Under the pieces are notes generated by a model. The model saw only the letters and a list, made by a program, of their open reading frames with translations, did not search any database and had not been told where the DNA came from. Source: Bacteroidales bacterium (GTDB lineage Bacteria; Bacteroidota; Bacteroidia; Bacteroidales; P3). From it: a stretch of 64,000 nucleotides of DNA. Of this stretch, positions 1 to 9,177 are shown piece after piece. The stretch spans positions 1-64,000 of the forward strand of contig JAGCUU010000039.1 in NCBI GenBank assembly GCA_017962665.1, given 5' to 3'. The position numbers and the translations under genes were made by a program. The stretch's first letter is position 1, and the number at the start of each line of letters is the position of its first letter.

Positions 1-105
1 CAACTCGCTGACTACATAGATTATTACAATAACAAACGCATCAAGCTGAAACTAAAAATGAGTCCGGTGCAATACCGAACTCATTTCTGTAGACAAATTA
101 ACTGA
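1..105 (+). CDS. IS3-family transposase OrfB, C-terminal 34 residues (5' part outside window)
   Basis: The frame is open from base 1 and ends with TGA at 103-105. The visible peptide contains YIDYYNNKRIK and then KMSPVQYRTHF, the usual C-terminal end of the DDE integrase domain of IS3/IS150 transposases. In this family that segment follows the catalytic core, so the catalytic residues are outside the window. It would cut and join the IS ends. Whether the gene is intact upstream is unknown. Confidence 0.75.
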   Translation, partial: QLADYIDYYNNKRIKLKLKMSPVQYRTHFCRQIN

Positions 106-140
106 TTTTTTAATCCGTCCAACTTTTTGGGGTCACTTCA
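1..140 (+). mobile_element. Right end of an IS3-family (IS150-like) insertion sequence
   Basis: The first 140 bases hold the 3' end of a transposase gene followed by a terminal inverted-repeat sequence. Read on the minus strand, the end begins TGAAGTGACCCC and continues AAAAAGTTGGACGG, which is the style of end found on IS150-type IS3 elements. The left end lies outside the window, so whether the element is complete cannot be said. The outer boundary near base 140 is 23 bp beyond the stop codon of the giant repeat protein encoded on the other strand. Confidence 0.75.
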
Positions 141-163
141 AAGCCTCCCTTTTTTTTTGTTAT

Positions 164-3100
164 TTACGGTGTGACGATTGCGCCGTTGACAATGACTTTG
201 GTGTTGCCTCCTACCTCGCCCTGGTTGCCTCCGCCGTAGACATTGTTGTACACCTTAGTCTTGCCTTTTATCAGCACCTCGGTATTGCCAGTAACCGCTG
301 ATTCCTCGCCACCGCCGAAGACATTGCCCCATACCATGCTGGTGCCGTCGATGGTGAGCGTGACGTTGCCGGTCACGGTACCAAGGCTGGTGAGGTCTTG
401 GTTGGTATAGACGTAGTGGTTTGTTAATTCGCTGCCGGATTCTCCGTTTGTCAATGTCACCCCTGCTTCCGTGGCATTTTTCCATTCGAATGTCGTGGTA
501 CCCGACAATACTCCAGCTTCAAACATACCGGAATAGGTATTGATGGTGGGAACCAAGTAGCCGCTGCCGCCGTCACTTGCAAAGCCTGCGTCTCTCACCT
601 CAATGGTCGGCAAGGTGGCTGAATAGCCGGCACCAAACACATCGCCGTGAACCGTGCAATCGGTAAGCGTTGAGGTTGCATTGCCTGCCACCGTGCCGAG
701 GCTGCCGCCACCATAGAAGTTCTGTTTGATAGTGCAGTTGGTCAAGTCGGAAGTGACATTGTTGCACTGTGCTAGCGAGAAAGAGACAAACTTCACAAAG
801 AAACGTCCACCTGTCGTACCGCTGGTCCAGATAAATTGTTCGTAGTCGAAATCAGTGGCAACACCAGGACCTTTCTTGCCATATTGGTCGTTTCCACTAC
901 CACCGTATCTGGAATTTGTCGTGGTACCATCAAAATACTTTCCTCTATCGGTAATGTAGTAGTTCTGAAGTGTTGTACTCCAGTTGATGTCTGCATTATT
1001 ATCAAAATATTTCTTTTTGGAGTAGGAATTACCACCGAAGCCGGCACCGAAGTACTTGTCGAACGTGCATCCTTCGGCTGTGGTGGTCACCGTCTTACCC
1101 GAGGCCATATTGCCAAACTTGGGACCTCCGCAGAAAGTGGTCACGTGGCTATTGTAGATGTTGGTGGTGATGCTTCCCTGCACGGGTTTGGCATCGTTGA
1201 CACCGCCGCCATAGAAGTCGGTGATGTCGGCATTGTAGATTTGCCAAGTCACATTGCCGTTGCTTGTGCTGCCTATCTGCTCTTGTGCCGCTCCCGCCAG
1301 CTCGCCAAAGCGTCCGCCACTGATGTAGCACTCGGCATTGTCGTCGCAAGGTGTTGCATCCTGGTTGTAGGTTCCCGAAAGGTAGAACTCGTTGTATTCG
1401 CCTCCCGTCACCGATACAGGTACGTGCTGTGTAACGCCGCTGCCATCACTATGAGTACCCAGTCCAAAGGAATTAATCAGCACATTGCCGCCCACATGGA
1501 TATATATGGTCTTTCCTAATAATGGAGCGCTTTGAGCAGATACAAACTGGTCGATATAGCCGCCAAGTAGGATAAGTGGAGCTTGTGTCTTAGTAATCAT
1601 AGTTGGCTTATCACTTGTACCCGTATTCTCATACTCATATTGAGTGAAATAGATAAAAGCGGTATTGGTGATCTCAAACCAACCCTTTGTTCTGAAAATA
1701 GCAGCATTAAGTATCGTGCTAGTATTATAGGGCTTCTGTGCGTGAGCTGTTCCCGGGATGTTCAGGAAGTCGAAGCGTAGGGGGCACAGTGTCGCTCGCG
1801 TGTTATGGTGATATATCATGCTATAGTCGGGCTCGTGGTCGTTGTCCAGATCCACCGACATCATGGTAAATGGTTTGTCTCCGCCCGAAGGGACTCCACT
1901 CTGATGCAGGTTGCCTACCAACACCACGGCATAATCGTAAACTGTAGGCGAACCTACCCCACTCAAATTACTGAGCGCATTACTTATGGAGGTATAAACT
2001 GGTTGACTGCTGCCATTAATGGTGACATTCGTACCATTGGAACCGTAAACATTTCCTAATTGGGTTACACTTTGGGCGGAATAACTTGTATTATAAACAA
2101 CATCAAGGTACTGGTCAGACACGTATGCCGCCATTCCCCAGTAGGGCTCGATGGTGATGGAAGTCACGCCATAAGGAACATCGAAATATGCTCCTTGCGA
2201 GAAGACTCGGCCGCTGACAGAGTAGAGGTCTTTTTGGGAACTCTTGCGGTCGGCGAAATTATAGTTGGGATAGTCAAAATATTCGGGATTGTCAGCATGG
2301 GTCTTGCTGTAGTCATAGTTACTTGAAGTATATGGATCATCGGCTAAAGTTGTGATGCTGGTAATCTTCCATCCGGTCACTACCTTGTTTTCTGTGTAGT
2401 TTTTGGAACCTACATCGTTGTAGTAGGGCAGTTGCACCTTGTCGTAGTTGAAATTGAAGTTGGCGGTGTCCTTGTCGGTGCGGACAAGGGTGAGACTGGT
2501 GGTCGTTACTGTGGCATCTGTGGGCTTGGTCTGGCCGCCACCGGTGGTGTTCGACTCGCTGATGGTCACCGCGAGGGTGCCTGTTTTGCGTCCTTGGTTA
2601 CGGTGAGCCTCGTCATAGTCGTCAAGGTCTGTGGTGTTGTAGTTGACGATTGAGGGATAGGTGCCTTGCTGTTTCAGTATGGGGTATGGGGCAATGTTTT
2701 TATCGAGCACCCACTTGAGCATCAGGTTGGCATCATCCTTGTTGCCCGTCACATAGTAAGCCGCCAGTTTTTTGTTGCTGTTGAGCAGCAGGCGGTAGAA
2801 CTCAAAGCGGGTCAGGTATTTCTCGTCGGCAGCCAAAGCGCAGTTGTAAGAGCCAATGCTTGCGGTCTTCAATTTGTCGTAAGCATAGTAGTTGAAGGTA
2901 TTGAGACCGCCGCTGTTCAGGTTGTTGATATTCTGACCTCCATAAACAGGCGAAACGGTGCTGCCGCCTGTGATGTCGCCGTAGAACATGCAGTTCATAA
3001 CCATGGTACCTGTTGCTATAGTGGCAGCTGTAGTGGCCACATTGTTATAGCCCACGATGCCGCCGACATTAGTACCCCCAGTAATGGTAGCAAAACTGAA

Positions 3101-5398
3101 GCAGTTGATGACGCGGGCGGTGCCATCGAGATAACCCACAAGACCGCCGCAGTAGCTGTCGGTGCTGCCGACACCCGAATTGGCCGAAGCGTCAGCAGTT
3201 GTAGGCAGTATGCCACAATTGTAGATGCGGGTGGCACCGTTGGCGGTGCCACAGATGGCACCCACATAACCCGGTTGACTGATGGCTATGTCTTTCAACA
3301 TGATGTTGCTGATGGTGGCTCCAGTGGCTGTGGTAAATATAGGATGTGTGAGGCCGCTAATGACGGGGTAGTTGCCATTGCCGTCTGCCTGAGCGGTAAA
3401 GGTACCGGTGAAGGCGGTGGTGACGCTGCTGCTGCCGTTGACGGTTATGCTGGCGGTTAGTTTGAAGCACTTGCTGCCGTCGCTGTTGGCTTTGGCAACA
3501 AAGAGTTCGTAGTCGTCAGCGGTGGCTATCACATAGGGATTGCCAGAAGTGCCGTCGCCAGTTAAATCGCTGTTGAAGACATGGGTGACGACAGCAGACG
3601 AGGTGTAGTCGGTGGCCATGGCGATGGCTTTCACCGTTACGGGGAATGTCATGGCCGAAATGTCCACACTGCTACTGTAGGCTGTACTCCCGCCATCGGG
3701 GTCGGAAGGGGTGGCGCCGTTCTGGCCAATGGTGTAGTGTATGGTGACACCACTGGAAGGATAGCTGCAAGCCAGCGTAAAACTGTTGTCGGTGCGGGTG
3801 AAGACGGGTGCGGCGCAGGTGAAGGTGACGCTGCCACTGCCCACCGCAGAATTAATCATGTCCGCCTTGACTGCAAGCACCTTTATGGTCTTGCCCGACA
3901 CGCCGTCTGTCTGGTCCAATGGGGCGCCGTCATACGCGGTGCTGCCGGTAGTGGGTGTGGTGCCGTCTGTAGTGTAATAGAGTGTGGCACCATCGGTGGC
4001 GCAGGCAAGTGAGATGGTGTTGTCGCCATTATCGACCACCGTAGGTGTGGCCACTTGAGTGATGACCAGCGTGGTCACGTCTGAGATATGGTAGCCCGCA
4101 TGCTCGGCAATGGCCTTGATGGTGGTGGGTGAGGAGATATCCAATGCAGTACTGTATGTATTTGATGATGTGGTAGGAGTGCTGCCGTCGATGGTGTAGT
4201 ATATGTTGGTGGCTCCCTCACAGGTAATGGTAGCCTTGCCGGTAGCGTTGTTGAAGGTTATGGTGGGAGCGGCGTAGTGTACCTCATATGTGACCACATC
4301 GGACGATTCTGAAAGGTCACTACTATAAGCGATGGCCTTGATGACCGTGGCTTCGCCTATAGAGAAGGGGGCAGAGTATAATGTTCCGTTGCTGCTCGAC
4401 GGGGTGGTGCCATCGGTGGTATAATAAATCTTTGCACCCGGTGTGGTCGTACTCAGGGTGATGGTACCGCCTACGTTATCAATTGTGGGAGCCGCAAGAA
4501 TGGGAGTCACTGCCTTGGTGGCCACCTCTGTGAGCACCAATTCGTAACGCACCACCACGGCTTTTACAGTCATGCTGCTAATCACGTTGATGGGAGTAGA
4601 ATATACTGTACCAGTCGTGGCGTCGGGGTCTGTTCCATCGGTGGTATAGCGTATGGTATAGCCCACAGGCAGACTGTTGGCATCGGTGATGGTAATGGTG
4701 TTAGACAGACTTACATCGCTGATGCTTGGAGCCGTCAATACAGGTGCAGTCTCTAAAAACCATTTGGAACCTGCATCATTGGCGGCATCCTTATTGAACG
4801 TACCAATAAGACCACCGATGTAATAACCGCTCTCTTGGGTTCCACTTCCATAATATGTGGGTTGGTTGGCTTTTGAGGGGTTCAAGAAGCGATGCCCAGA
4901 AGACAGTGTTTTGGGTTTGATGCTGTAATAATTAGGAGTGCCTGAGTGAGTGGTAAAATTAAACAGATGGTTGTCGCCAAGGGGGGACGGAACTTCCATG
5001 TGGAAAGTACGGCGATTGCTATTGCTTCCTATTCCAGCATTGAGAGTCATGTATTTGCCTGTAAAGAGATGTATGAGGTAATATTCACCGGCCGTCTCCG
5101 ACTCTTTTATTATCCATATCGAATTGTTATCCTTGTTTGTTTGATAGGTAGTCACAAACGGCGTGGCCGCATCATCGTTCCATGCCCATCTGTTAATGGC
5201 AATGGATCCGTCGCCTCCATTGGAGGCGGGTACCAGATAATAGTTGGTGGTGGGGGTTGAAGAGTTGTAATTAGGGCTTTTGTCGTTATTGTTTGCAATA
5301 TAGTAAAGCCCTGAGCTCTGTCCCCACATTCCCATCGGCACCGCCAGCATCACAGCCAGAATTGTTAGAATTATTGAGTTTTTTTTAGTTTTTATCAT
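164..5398 (-). CDS. Giant secreted repeat protein with chitobiase/HEX-C-like and GLUG-like regions
   Basis: This 1744-residue protein begins with a signal peptide (about residues 1-27, ending MGMWGQ). Residues about 225-610 hold five repeats built around YYTTDGTTP-type motifs, as in the CHB_HEX_C_1 domain, a beta-sandwich module of cell-surface proteins. Residues about 615-900 resemble GLUG-type repeats (for example NVGGIVGYNN). The C-terminal third carries glycine-rich units such as VFGGGEES and VYGGGNQGEVGGNTKV, a parallel-beta-like pattern. Such proteins are surface or secreted products in Bacteroidales; no catalytic motif is visible. The end at GAIVTP is abrupt, with no type IX or Por sorting domain, and an IS3 end lies 23 bp beyond the stop, so the 3' end may have been remodelled. 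A TATCTTTG promoter sits about 115 bp upstream of the start. Binding partner and role are not known. Confidence 0.8.
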   Translation of the reverse strand: MIKTKKNSIILTILAVMLAVPMGMWGQSSGLYYIANNNDKSPNYNSSTPTTNYYLVPASNGGDGSIAINRWAWNDDAATPFVTTYQTNKDNNSIWIIKESETAGEYYLIHLFTGKYMTLNAGIGSNSNRRTFHMEVPSPLGDNHLFNFTTHSGTPNYYSIKPKTLSSGHRFLNPSKANQPTYYGSGTQESGYYIGGLIGTFNKDAANDAGSKWFLETAPVLTAPSISDVSLSNTITITDANSLPVGYTIRYTTDGTDPDATTGTVYSTPINVISSMTVKAVVVRYELVLTEVATKAVTPILAAPTIDNVGGTITLSTTTPGAKIYYTTDGTTPSSSNGTLYSAPFSIGEATVIKAIAYSSDLSESSDVVTYEVHYAAPTITFNNATGKATITCEGATNIYYTIDGSTPTTSSNTYSTALDISSPTTIKAIAEHAGYHISDVTTLVITQVATPTVVDNGDNTISLACATDGATLYYTTDGTTPTTGSTAYDGAPLDQTDGVSGKTIKVLAVKADMINSAVGSGSVTFTCAAPVFTRTDNSFTLACSYPSSGVTIHYTIGQNGATPSDPDGGSTAYSSSVDISAMTFPVTVKAIAMATDYTSSAVVTHVFNSDLTGDGTSGNPYVIATADDYELFVAKANSDGSKCFKLTASITVNGSSSVTTAFTGTFTAQADGNGNYPVISGLTHPIFTTATGATISNIMLKDIAISQPGYVGAICGTANGATRIYNCGILPTTADASANSGVGSTDSYCGGLVGYLDGTARVINCFSFATITGGTNVGGIVGYNNVATTAATIATGTMVMNCMFYGDITGGSTVSPVYGGQNINNLNSGGLNTFNYYAYDKLKTASIGSYNCALAADEKYLTRFEFYRLLLNSNKKLAAYYVTGNKDDANLMLKWVLDKNIAPYPILKQQGTYPSIVNYNTTDLDDYDEAHRNQGRKTGTLAVTISESNTTGGGQTKPTDATVTTTSLTLVRTDKDTANFNFNYDKVQLPYYNDVGSKNYTENKVVTGWKITSITTLADDPYTSSNYDYSKTHADNPEYFDYPNYNFADRKSSQKDLYSVSGRVFSQGAYFDVPYGVTSITIEPYWGMAAYVSDQYLDVVYNTSYSAQSVTQLGNVYGSNGTNVTINGSSQPVYTSISNALSNLSGVGSPTVYDYAVVLVGNLHQSGVPSGGDKPFTMMSVDLDNDHEPDYSMIYHHNTRATLCPLRFDFLNIPGTAHAQKPYNTSTILNAAIFRTKGWFEITNTAFIYFTQYEYENTGTSDKPTMITKTQAPLILLGGYIDQFVSAQSAPLLGKTIYIHVGGNVLINSFGLGTHSDGSGVTQHVPVSVTGGEYNEFYLSGTYNQDATPCDDNAECYISGGRFGELAGAAQEQIGSTSNGNVTWQIYNADITDFYGGGVNDAKPVQGSITTNIYNSHVTTFCGGPKFGNMASGKTVTTTAEGCTFDKYFGAGFGGNSYSKKKYFDNNADINWSTTLQNYYITDRGKYFDGTTTNSRYGGSGNDQYGKKGPGVATDFDYEQFIWTSGTTGGRFFVKFVSFSLAQCNNVTSDLTNCTIKQNFYGGGSLGTVAGNATSTLTDCTVHGDVFGAGYSATLPTIEVRDAGFASDGGSGYLVPTINTYSGMFEAGVLSGTTTFEWKNATEAGVTLTNGESGSELTNHYVYTNQDLTSLGTVTGNVTLTIDGTSMVWGNVFGGGEESAVTGNTEVLIKGKTKVYNNVYGGGNQGEVGGNTKVIVNGAIVTP

Positions 5399-5636
5399 CT
5401 TATTATATTTAAGAAAGGAGTATTACCCCCTCTGTATATAATATTATTAATCAGTGTGTTATGTATTTAGTTGTATTTCTTGTATGATTGTAAGTGCATT
5501 TTTTTTAAAACTGCAAAGATACATTTTTTCTTTAAATTATTTGAAACAATTTTTAAATTACAAAGAGCTTATTTTTTATGACATTTTTTTGTTTCTGCTC
5601 GGACAATAAAGGTGCATGGTAGGCGTTTAAAATGGT
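5399..5636. promoter_or_regulatory. Divergent intergenic region between the giant protein and the U32 gene
   Basis: This 238-bp AT-rich gap separates two divergent genes. The minus strand carries a Bacteroidetes-type -7 box, TATCTTTG, at 5514-5521, which would give the giant secreted protein a leader of roughly 105 nt. No equally good box was seen on the plus strand for the U32 gene. No other feature was recognised. Confidence 0.45.
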
Positions 5637-6896
5637 ATGAAAAAAATGACCGATTCTATAGAAATCATGGCACCGGTTGGTTCTTACGAGAGCCTTCAGG
5701 CAGCTATACAGGGTGGTGCCGACGCAGTCTATTTTGGCGTCGGCAATCTTAATATGCGTTCGCGTTCGGCTGCCAATTTCACGTTGGAAGACCTAGAGAG
5801 GATATGTGCAATAGCGCATGAAGCAGGAGTGCGTACTTACTTGACGGTGAACACTATCATCTACAATAACGAGATAGAGGAGATGCACCGTCTCGTCGAC
5901 ACCGCGAAAAGGGTAGGTGTGAGTGCCATCATCGCCAGCGACATGGCGGTGATTACCTATGCCCGCAGCATCGGTGTCGAAATACACATCTCCACCCAGT
6001 GCAATATCAGCAACACTGAGGCGGTGCGTTTTTTTGCGCAGTTTGCCGATGTGATGGTTACGGCGCGCGAACTGCCGCTAAGCCAAGTGGCAGAGATTAC
6101 GCAGTTTATCCGTGATAACGATATTAGAGGACCCAAAGGAGAACTTGTGCAGATAGAGGTCTTCGCTCACGGTGCTCTTTGTATGTCGGTCAGTGGCAAA
6201 TGCTACCTGAGTCTTGACAACTACAACTACAGCGCCAACCGCGGTGCCTGCCTGCAGTTATGCCGTAGGGAGTATCTAGTCAAGGATTTGGAGTCGGATA
6301 TGGAACTAATTGTAGACAATAAGTATATCATGTCCCCAAAAGATTTGTGTACCATTGATTTCCTCGACAAGATAGTGAAAGCAGGGGTCAAGGTGCTGAA
6401 GATTGAGGGAAGGGGGAGGAGTGCGGACTATGTGAAGACCGTTACCGAGTGCTACAAGGAGGCTGTGGCAGCCATTGCCGACGGAAGCTATACCCAGGAG
6501 CGTATCGCCCAATGGAAACAGCGGTTGGCGACAGTGTTCAACCGTGGCTTTTGGGATGGTTACTATATGGGCCGCAAGATGGGTGAGTGGAGCGAACGAT
6601 ACGGTTCGCAAGCAACGGAGAATAAGGTTTATTTAGGTCTTGTCAAGAACTATTTCAACCGCATTGGGGTTGCGGAAGCTTTGATCCAGACAGCAGAGTC
6701 TCTACACCCGGGCGATGAGATAATGGTGATAGGGGAAACCACAGGTGTCTACCGTGCCACATTGGACGAACTGCGTCTGGAACGCGATCCAGTATCCGAG
6801 GTACGGCAGGGAGACCGTTTCAGCTTTGCCACTTCGCAGCCTGTTCATCGTGGCGACAAACTGTACCGTGTAGACAAAACATTTGATGAGTTTTGA
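5637..6896 (+). CDS. U32-family protein (TrhP/YegQ-like tRNA hydroxylation or related)
   Basis: The 419-residue protein starts with the family pattern IEIMAPVGSYESL and GGADAVYFG and carries the U32 signature at residues 174-192 (EVFAHGALCMSVSGKCYLS). U32 proteins were first named peptidases; better studied members (TrhP/YegQ, UbiU, RlhA) are Fe-S proteins for hydroxylation of tRNA, ubiquinone or rRNA. Cys182, Cys189, Cys205 and Cys238 have a spacing close to the Fe-S ligands of UbiU, so an Fe-S cluster is inferred. Of these roles TrhP-type tRNA modification is the most likely in a bacterium of this group, but it is not proved by sequence. It lies 58 bp upstream of radA and in the same direction. 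A second ATG three codons in is a possible start. Confidence 0.85.
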   Translation: MKKMTDSIEIMAPVGSYESLQAAIQGGADAVYFGVGNLNMRSRSAANFTLEDLERICAIAHEAGVRTYLTVNTIIYNNEIEEMHRLVDTAKRVGVSAIIASDMAVITYARSIGVEIHISTQCNISNTEAVRFFAQFADVMVTARELPLSQVAEITQFIRDNDIRGPKGELVQIEVFAHGALCMSVSGKCYLSLDNYNYSANRGACLQLCRREYLVKDLESDMELIVDNKYIMSPKDLCTIDFLDKIVKAGVKVLKIEGRGRSADYVKTVTECYKEAVAAIADGSYTQERIAQWKQRLATVFNRGFWDGYYMGRKMGEWSERYGSQATENKVYLGLVKNYFNRIGVAEALIQTAESLHPGDEIMVIGETTGVYRATLDELRLERDPVSEVRQGDRFSFATSQPVHRGDKLYRVDKTFDEF

Positions 6897-6921
6897 TGTG
6901 TGATGTAAGATGTATTTTTTC

Positions 6922-6949
6922 TTTAAACTATAACCTTTAAACTATAACC
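6922..6949 (+). repeat. 14-bp tandem repeat just upstream of radA
   Basis: The unit TTTAAACTATAACC occurs twice in a row (6922-6935 and 6936-6949) and the first four bases of a third copy follow, ending five bases before the radA ATG at 6955. It occupies the place of the ribosome-binding region. Function unknown; it may be slippage-prone. Confidence 0.7.
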
Positions 6950-6954
6950 TTTAT

Positions 6955-8328
6955 ATGGCAAAGACAAAATCATATTATTTTTGCAGTGAGTGCGGCTATC
7001 AGTCGAGTTCGTGGTTAGGCAAATGTCCTGAATGCGGGAAGTTCGGCACAATGCAGGAAGAGGTGGTTCAAGTGGATAAGTCTGCCTTAAAGAAACGAAG
7101 CACTGAATGTGCAGCCAGGCCGAAACTCATAAACGAGGTGTCGACCAGTGAGACGCCTCGCATACCGACGCAATGCGGGGAATTTGACAGGGTGCTGGGT
7201 GGCGGCATAGTGCCAGGCTCGCTGTTGCTCCTTGGAGGAGAACCTGGGATAGGCAAATCGACGTTGCTTTTGCAGACAGCATTGTCAATGCCACAGAAAA
7301 AGGTGCTTTATGTGAGCGGAGAAGAGAGCGAACAGCAGATTAAGATGCGTGCAGACAGGATAATGCAGATGAGGGGTGATTGCGCGAACGACTGCTACGT
7401 GGTTTCGGAGACGGTGACTCAGCGCATCTTCGAGCATATTGACGAGGTGCATCCCGACATGGTCATTGTCGACTCGATACAGACGGTGTGCACTGAGGCA
7501 ATTGACTCGTCGGCCGGTAGTATATCGCAGATACGTGAATGCACCGCAGAATTCCAACGTTTTGCCAAAGAGAGCGGGGTGCCGGTGCTTTTGGTGGGAC
7601 ATATAACAAAAGAGGGCAATTTGGCAGGCCCAAAGGTTATGGAACATATAGTAGACTGTGTGCTGCAGTTCGAAGGAGACCGCAACTACGGCTATCGTAT
7701 GCTGCGCTCGTTGAAAAACAGGTTCGGCTCCACTGCAGAGATTGGCATATTCGAAATGCACGGCGACGGACTGCGAGAGGTGTCCAATCCGTCGGAGTTC
7801 CTGTTGTCGCAGCGGGATGAGAATCTTAGCGGTTGTGTTATTGCTGCCACGATGGAAGGAGCACGTCCTATGTTCATCGAGGTACAGTCGTTGGTTTCGA
7901 CGGCGGTTTACGGTACACCGCAGCGTAATGCGAACGGTTTTGATTTCAGACGTCTATCCATGTTGCTGGCTGTCTTGGAGAAACGTTGTGGTTTCAAGCT
8001 TGGAGCAAAAGATGTTTTTCTGAATATAGCAGGAGGCATTCGCGTGAGCGACCCAGCCATAGACCTTGCGGTAGCGTGTGCTATCCTGTCGTCGAACGTG
8101 GATATACCGGTATCTCCTCGCTATTGTTTTGCCGCAGAGATGGGGCTGAGTGGCGAGGTGAGGCCTGTAAGCAGGGTGGAACTGCGTATTGCCGAAGCCG
8201 ACAGGCTCGGGTTTGAAAAGATATTTGTATCAAAGTACAATGCCCGTTCTCTCAATAAGAAACGTTACGGAATTGAGATAGTAGAGGTGTCGGTGATAGA
8301 GGAGGCATTCCGCGCCTTGTTTGCATAA
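6955..8328 (+). CDS. radA: DNA repair protein RadA
   Basis: RadA is a RecA-like ATPase that drives branch migration of recombination intermediates. The 457-residue protein has the N-terminal zinc finger (Cys10, Cys13, Cys24, Cys27), the Walker A motif GGEPGIGKS at about 94-102, the RadA-specific KNRFG motif at about 254-258, and a C-terminal Lon-protease-like domain without need of a catalytic Ser-Lys pair. Length is normal for the family. It follows the U32 gene on the same strand after 58 bp and may be cotranscribed. Start chosen at the ATG directly before AKTKSYYFCSECG, matching family N-termini. Confidence 0.97.
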   Translation: MAKTKSYYFCSECGYQSSSWLGKCPECGKFGTMQEEVVQVDKSALKKRSTECAARPKLINEVSTSETPRIPTQCGEFDRVLGGGIVPGSLLLLGGEPGIGKSTLLLQTALSMPQKKVLYVSGEESEQQIKMRADRIMQMRGDCANDCYVVSETVTQRIFEHIDEVHPDMVIVDSIQTVCTEAIDSSAGSISQIRECTAEFQRFAKESGVPVLLVGHITKEGNLAGPKVMEHIVDCVLQFEGDRNYGYRMLRSLKNRFGSTAEIGIFEMHGDGLREVSNPSEFLLSQRDENLSGCVIAATMEGARPMFIEVQSLVSTAVYGTPQRNANGFDFRRLSMLLAVLEKRCGFKLGAKDVFLNIAGGIRVSDPAIDLAVACAILSSNVDIPVSPRYCFAAEMGLSGEVRPVSRVELRIAEADRLGFEKIFVSKYNARSLNKKRYGIEIVEVSVIEEAFRALFA

Positions 8329-8394
8329 ATAGTTTTATGTCGACAGACTAAAAAGTGTTTTTTGTCGTTAGTAAAAATATAAGATTGTTTCTTC

Positions 8395-9177
8395 ATGGTT
8401 TTCGCCTTTAATAAATTCCATATCAATATTGTCAATACTATCTTTTTTCTGACAGTGTTTGGAGTGCTGATTTTGTCTCCGGATCGTGCCATGTCGCAGC
8501 AAGACTCTATCGTTTCCAAGTCGGACGACCTGAGTATTGACAAGACTGTGCCCAATGCCGTGAGACCTATACATCCTCTGACTGATATGAGTCGGTTGAC
8601 AGACGACACGATACAGAAATGGCAGTTTCATTTGTCGATGGGTGGAGCCTATATAGGCAGTAAGTTCTCGTCGGCATCGGTGTTCGGCATTACCCCATCC
8701 ATTGTATATCGTCCCAACGACAGATTGAAAGTGCATGTGACGGGAACCATGATCGACTCCTATTCCCTTTCTCAGTCGGGATATAGGATCAGAGGGCGTG
8801 AACCTCGCAATCTTGCTCCGTTACGTAACCCCACGTCGTTTGCCGGTTCGGTCAATGTGTCGGCAACCTACAGGGTCGGTGAACGCCTCTGGCTTGCCGC
8901 CTCGTTGATGCATGTGGGGGGGCAGGTCGCACCGGGTGTGATAGTGAATCCATGGCTTATGCCGGACATGCCGGTTGAGCTTAACGCCACTGCGTTTACA
9001 GCAGCGATGCGTTATAGAATAGGAAACAACAGTTACCTTGATCTCCACATGACGTTTATTGATGACCGAACGGGGGCTTTTTCGCCGTATCTGTGGGGTG
9101 ATCCCCATCCCTTTGCACACGACAATTGGTCTAATTATTGCGATCCTTTTCTCCATCATACTTTCACACAATGGTAA
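8395..9177 (+). CDS. Putative outer-membrane beta-barrel protein, unknown function
   Basis: I do not recognise a named family. The 260-residue protein has an N-terminal hydrophobic segment (about residues 10-30, NTIFFLTVFGVLIL) ending near a possible signal peptidase site at AMSQQ. The rest alternates polar and hydrophobic residues with many aromatic and glycine residues (for example FHLSMGGAYIGSKF, VNVSATYRVGERLW, AAMRYRIGNNSYL), the look of amphipathic strands of a small outer-membrane barrel. Its TAA stop overlaps the ATG of the next gene (ATGGTAA at 9171-9177), so translation of the two may be coupled. No enzymatic motif is visible. Confidence 0.7.
   Translation: MVFAFNKFHINIVNTIFFLTVFGVLILSPDRAMSQQDSIVSKSDDLSIDKTVPNAVRPIHPLTDMSRLTDDTIQKWQFHLSMGGAYIGSKFSSASVFGITPSIVYRPNDRLKVHVTGTMIDSYSLSQSGYRIRGREPRNLAPLRNPTSFAGSVNVSATYRVGERLWLAASLMHVGGQVAPGVIVNPWLMPDMPVELNATAFTAAMRYRIGNNSYLDLHMTFIDDRTGAFSPYLWGDPHPFAHDNWSNYCDPFLHHTFTQW

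Noticed and set aside
836..1519. Plus-strand frame of 227 codons inside the giant protein gene
   Set aside because: It is antisense to a coherent 1744-codon gene with signal peptide and repeats, and its translation is repetitive without a family pattern.
2666..3460. Plus-strand frame of 264 codons inside the giant protein gene
   Set aside because: Same reason; the codon bias of the real gene leaves the opposite strand open.
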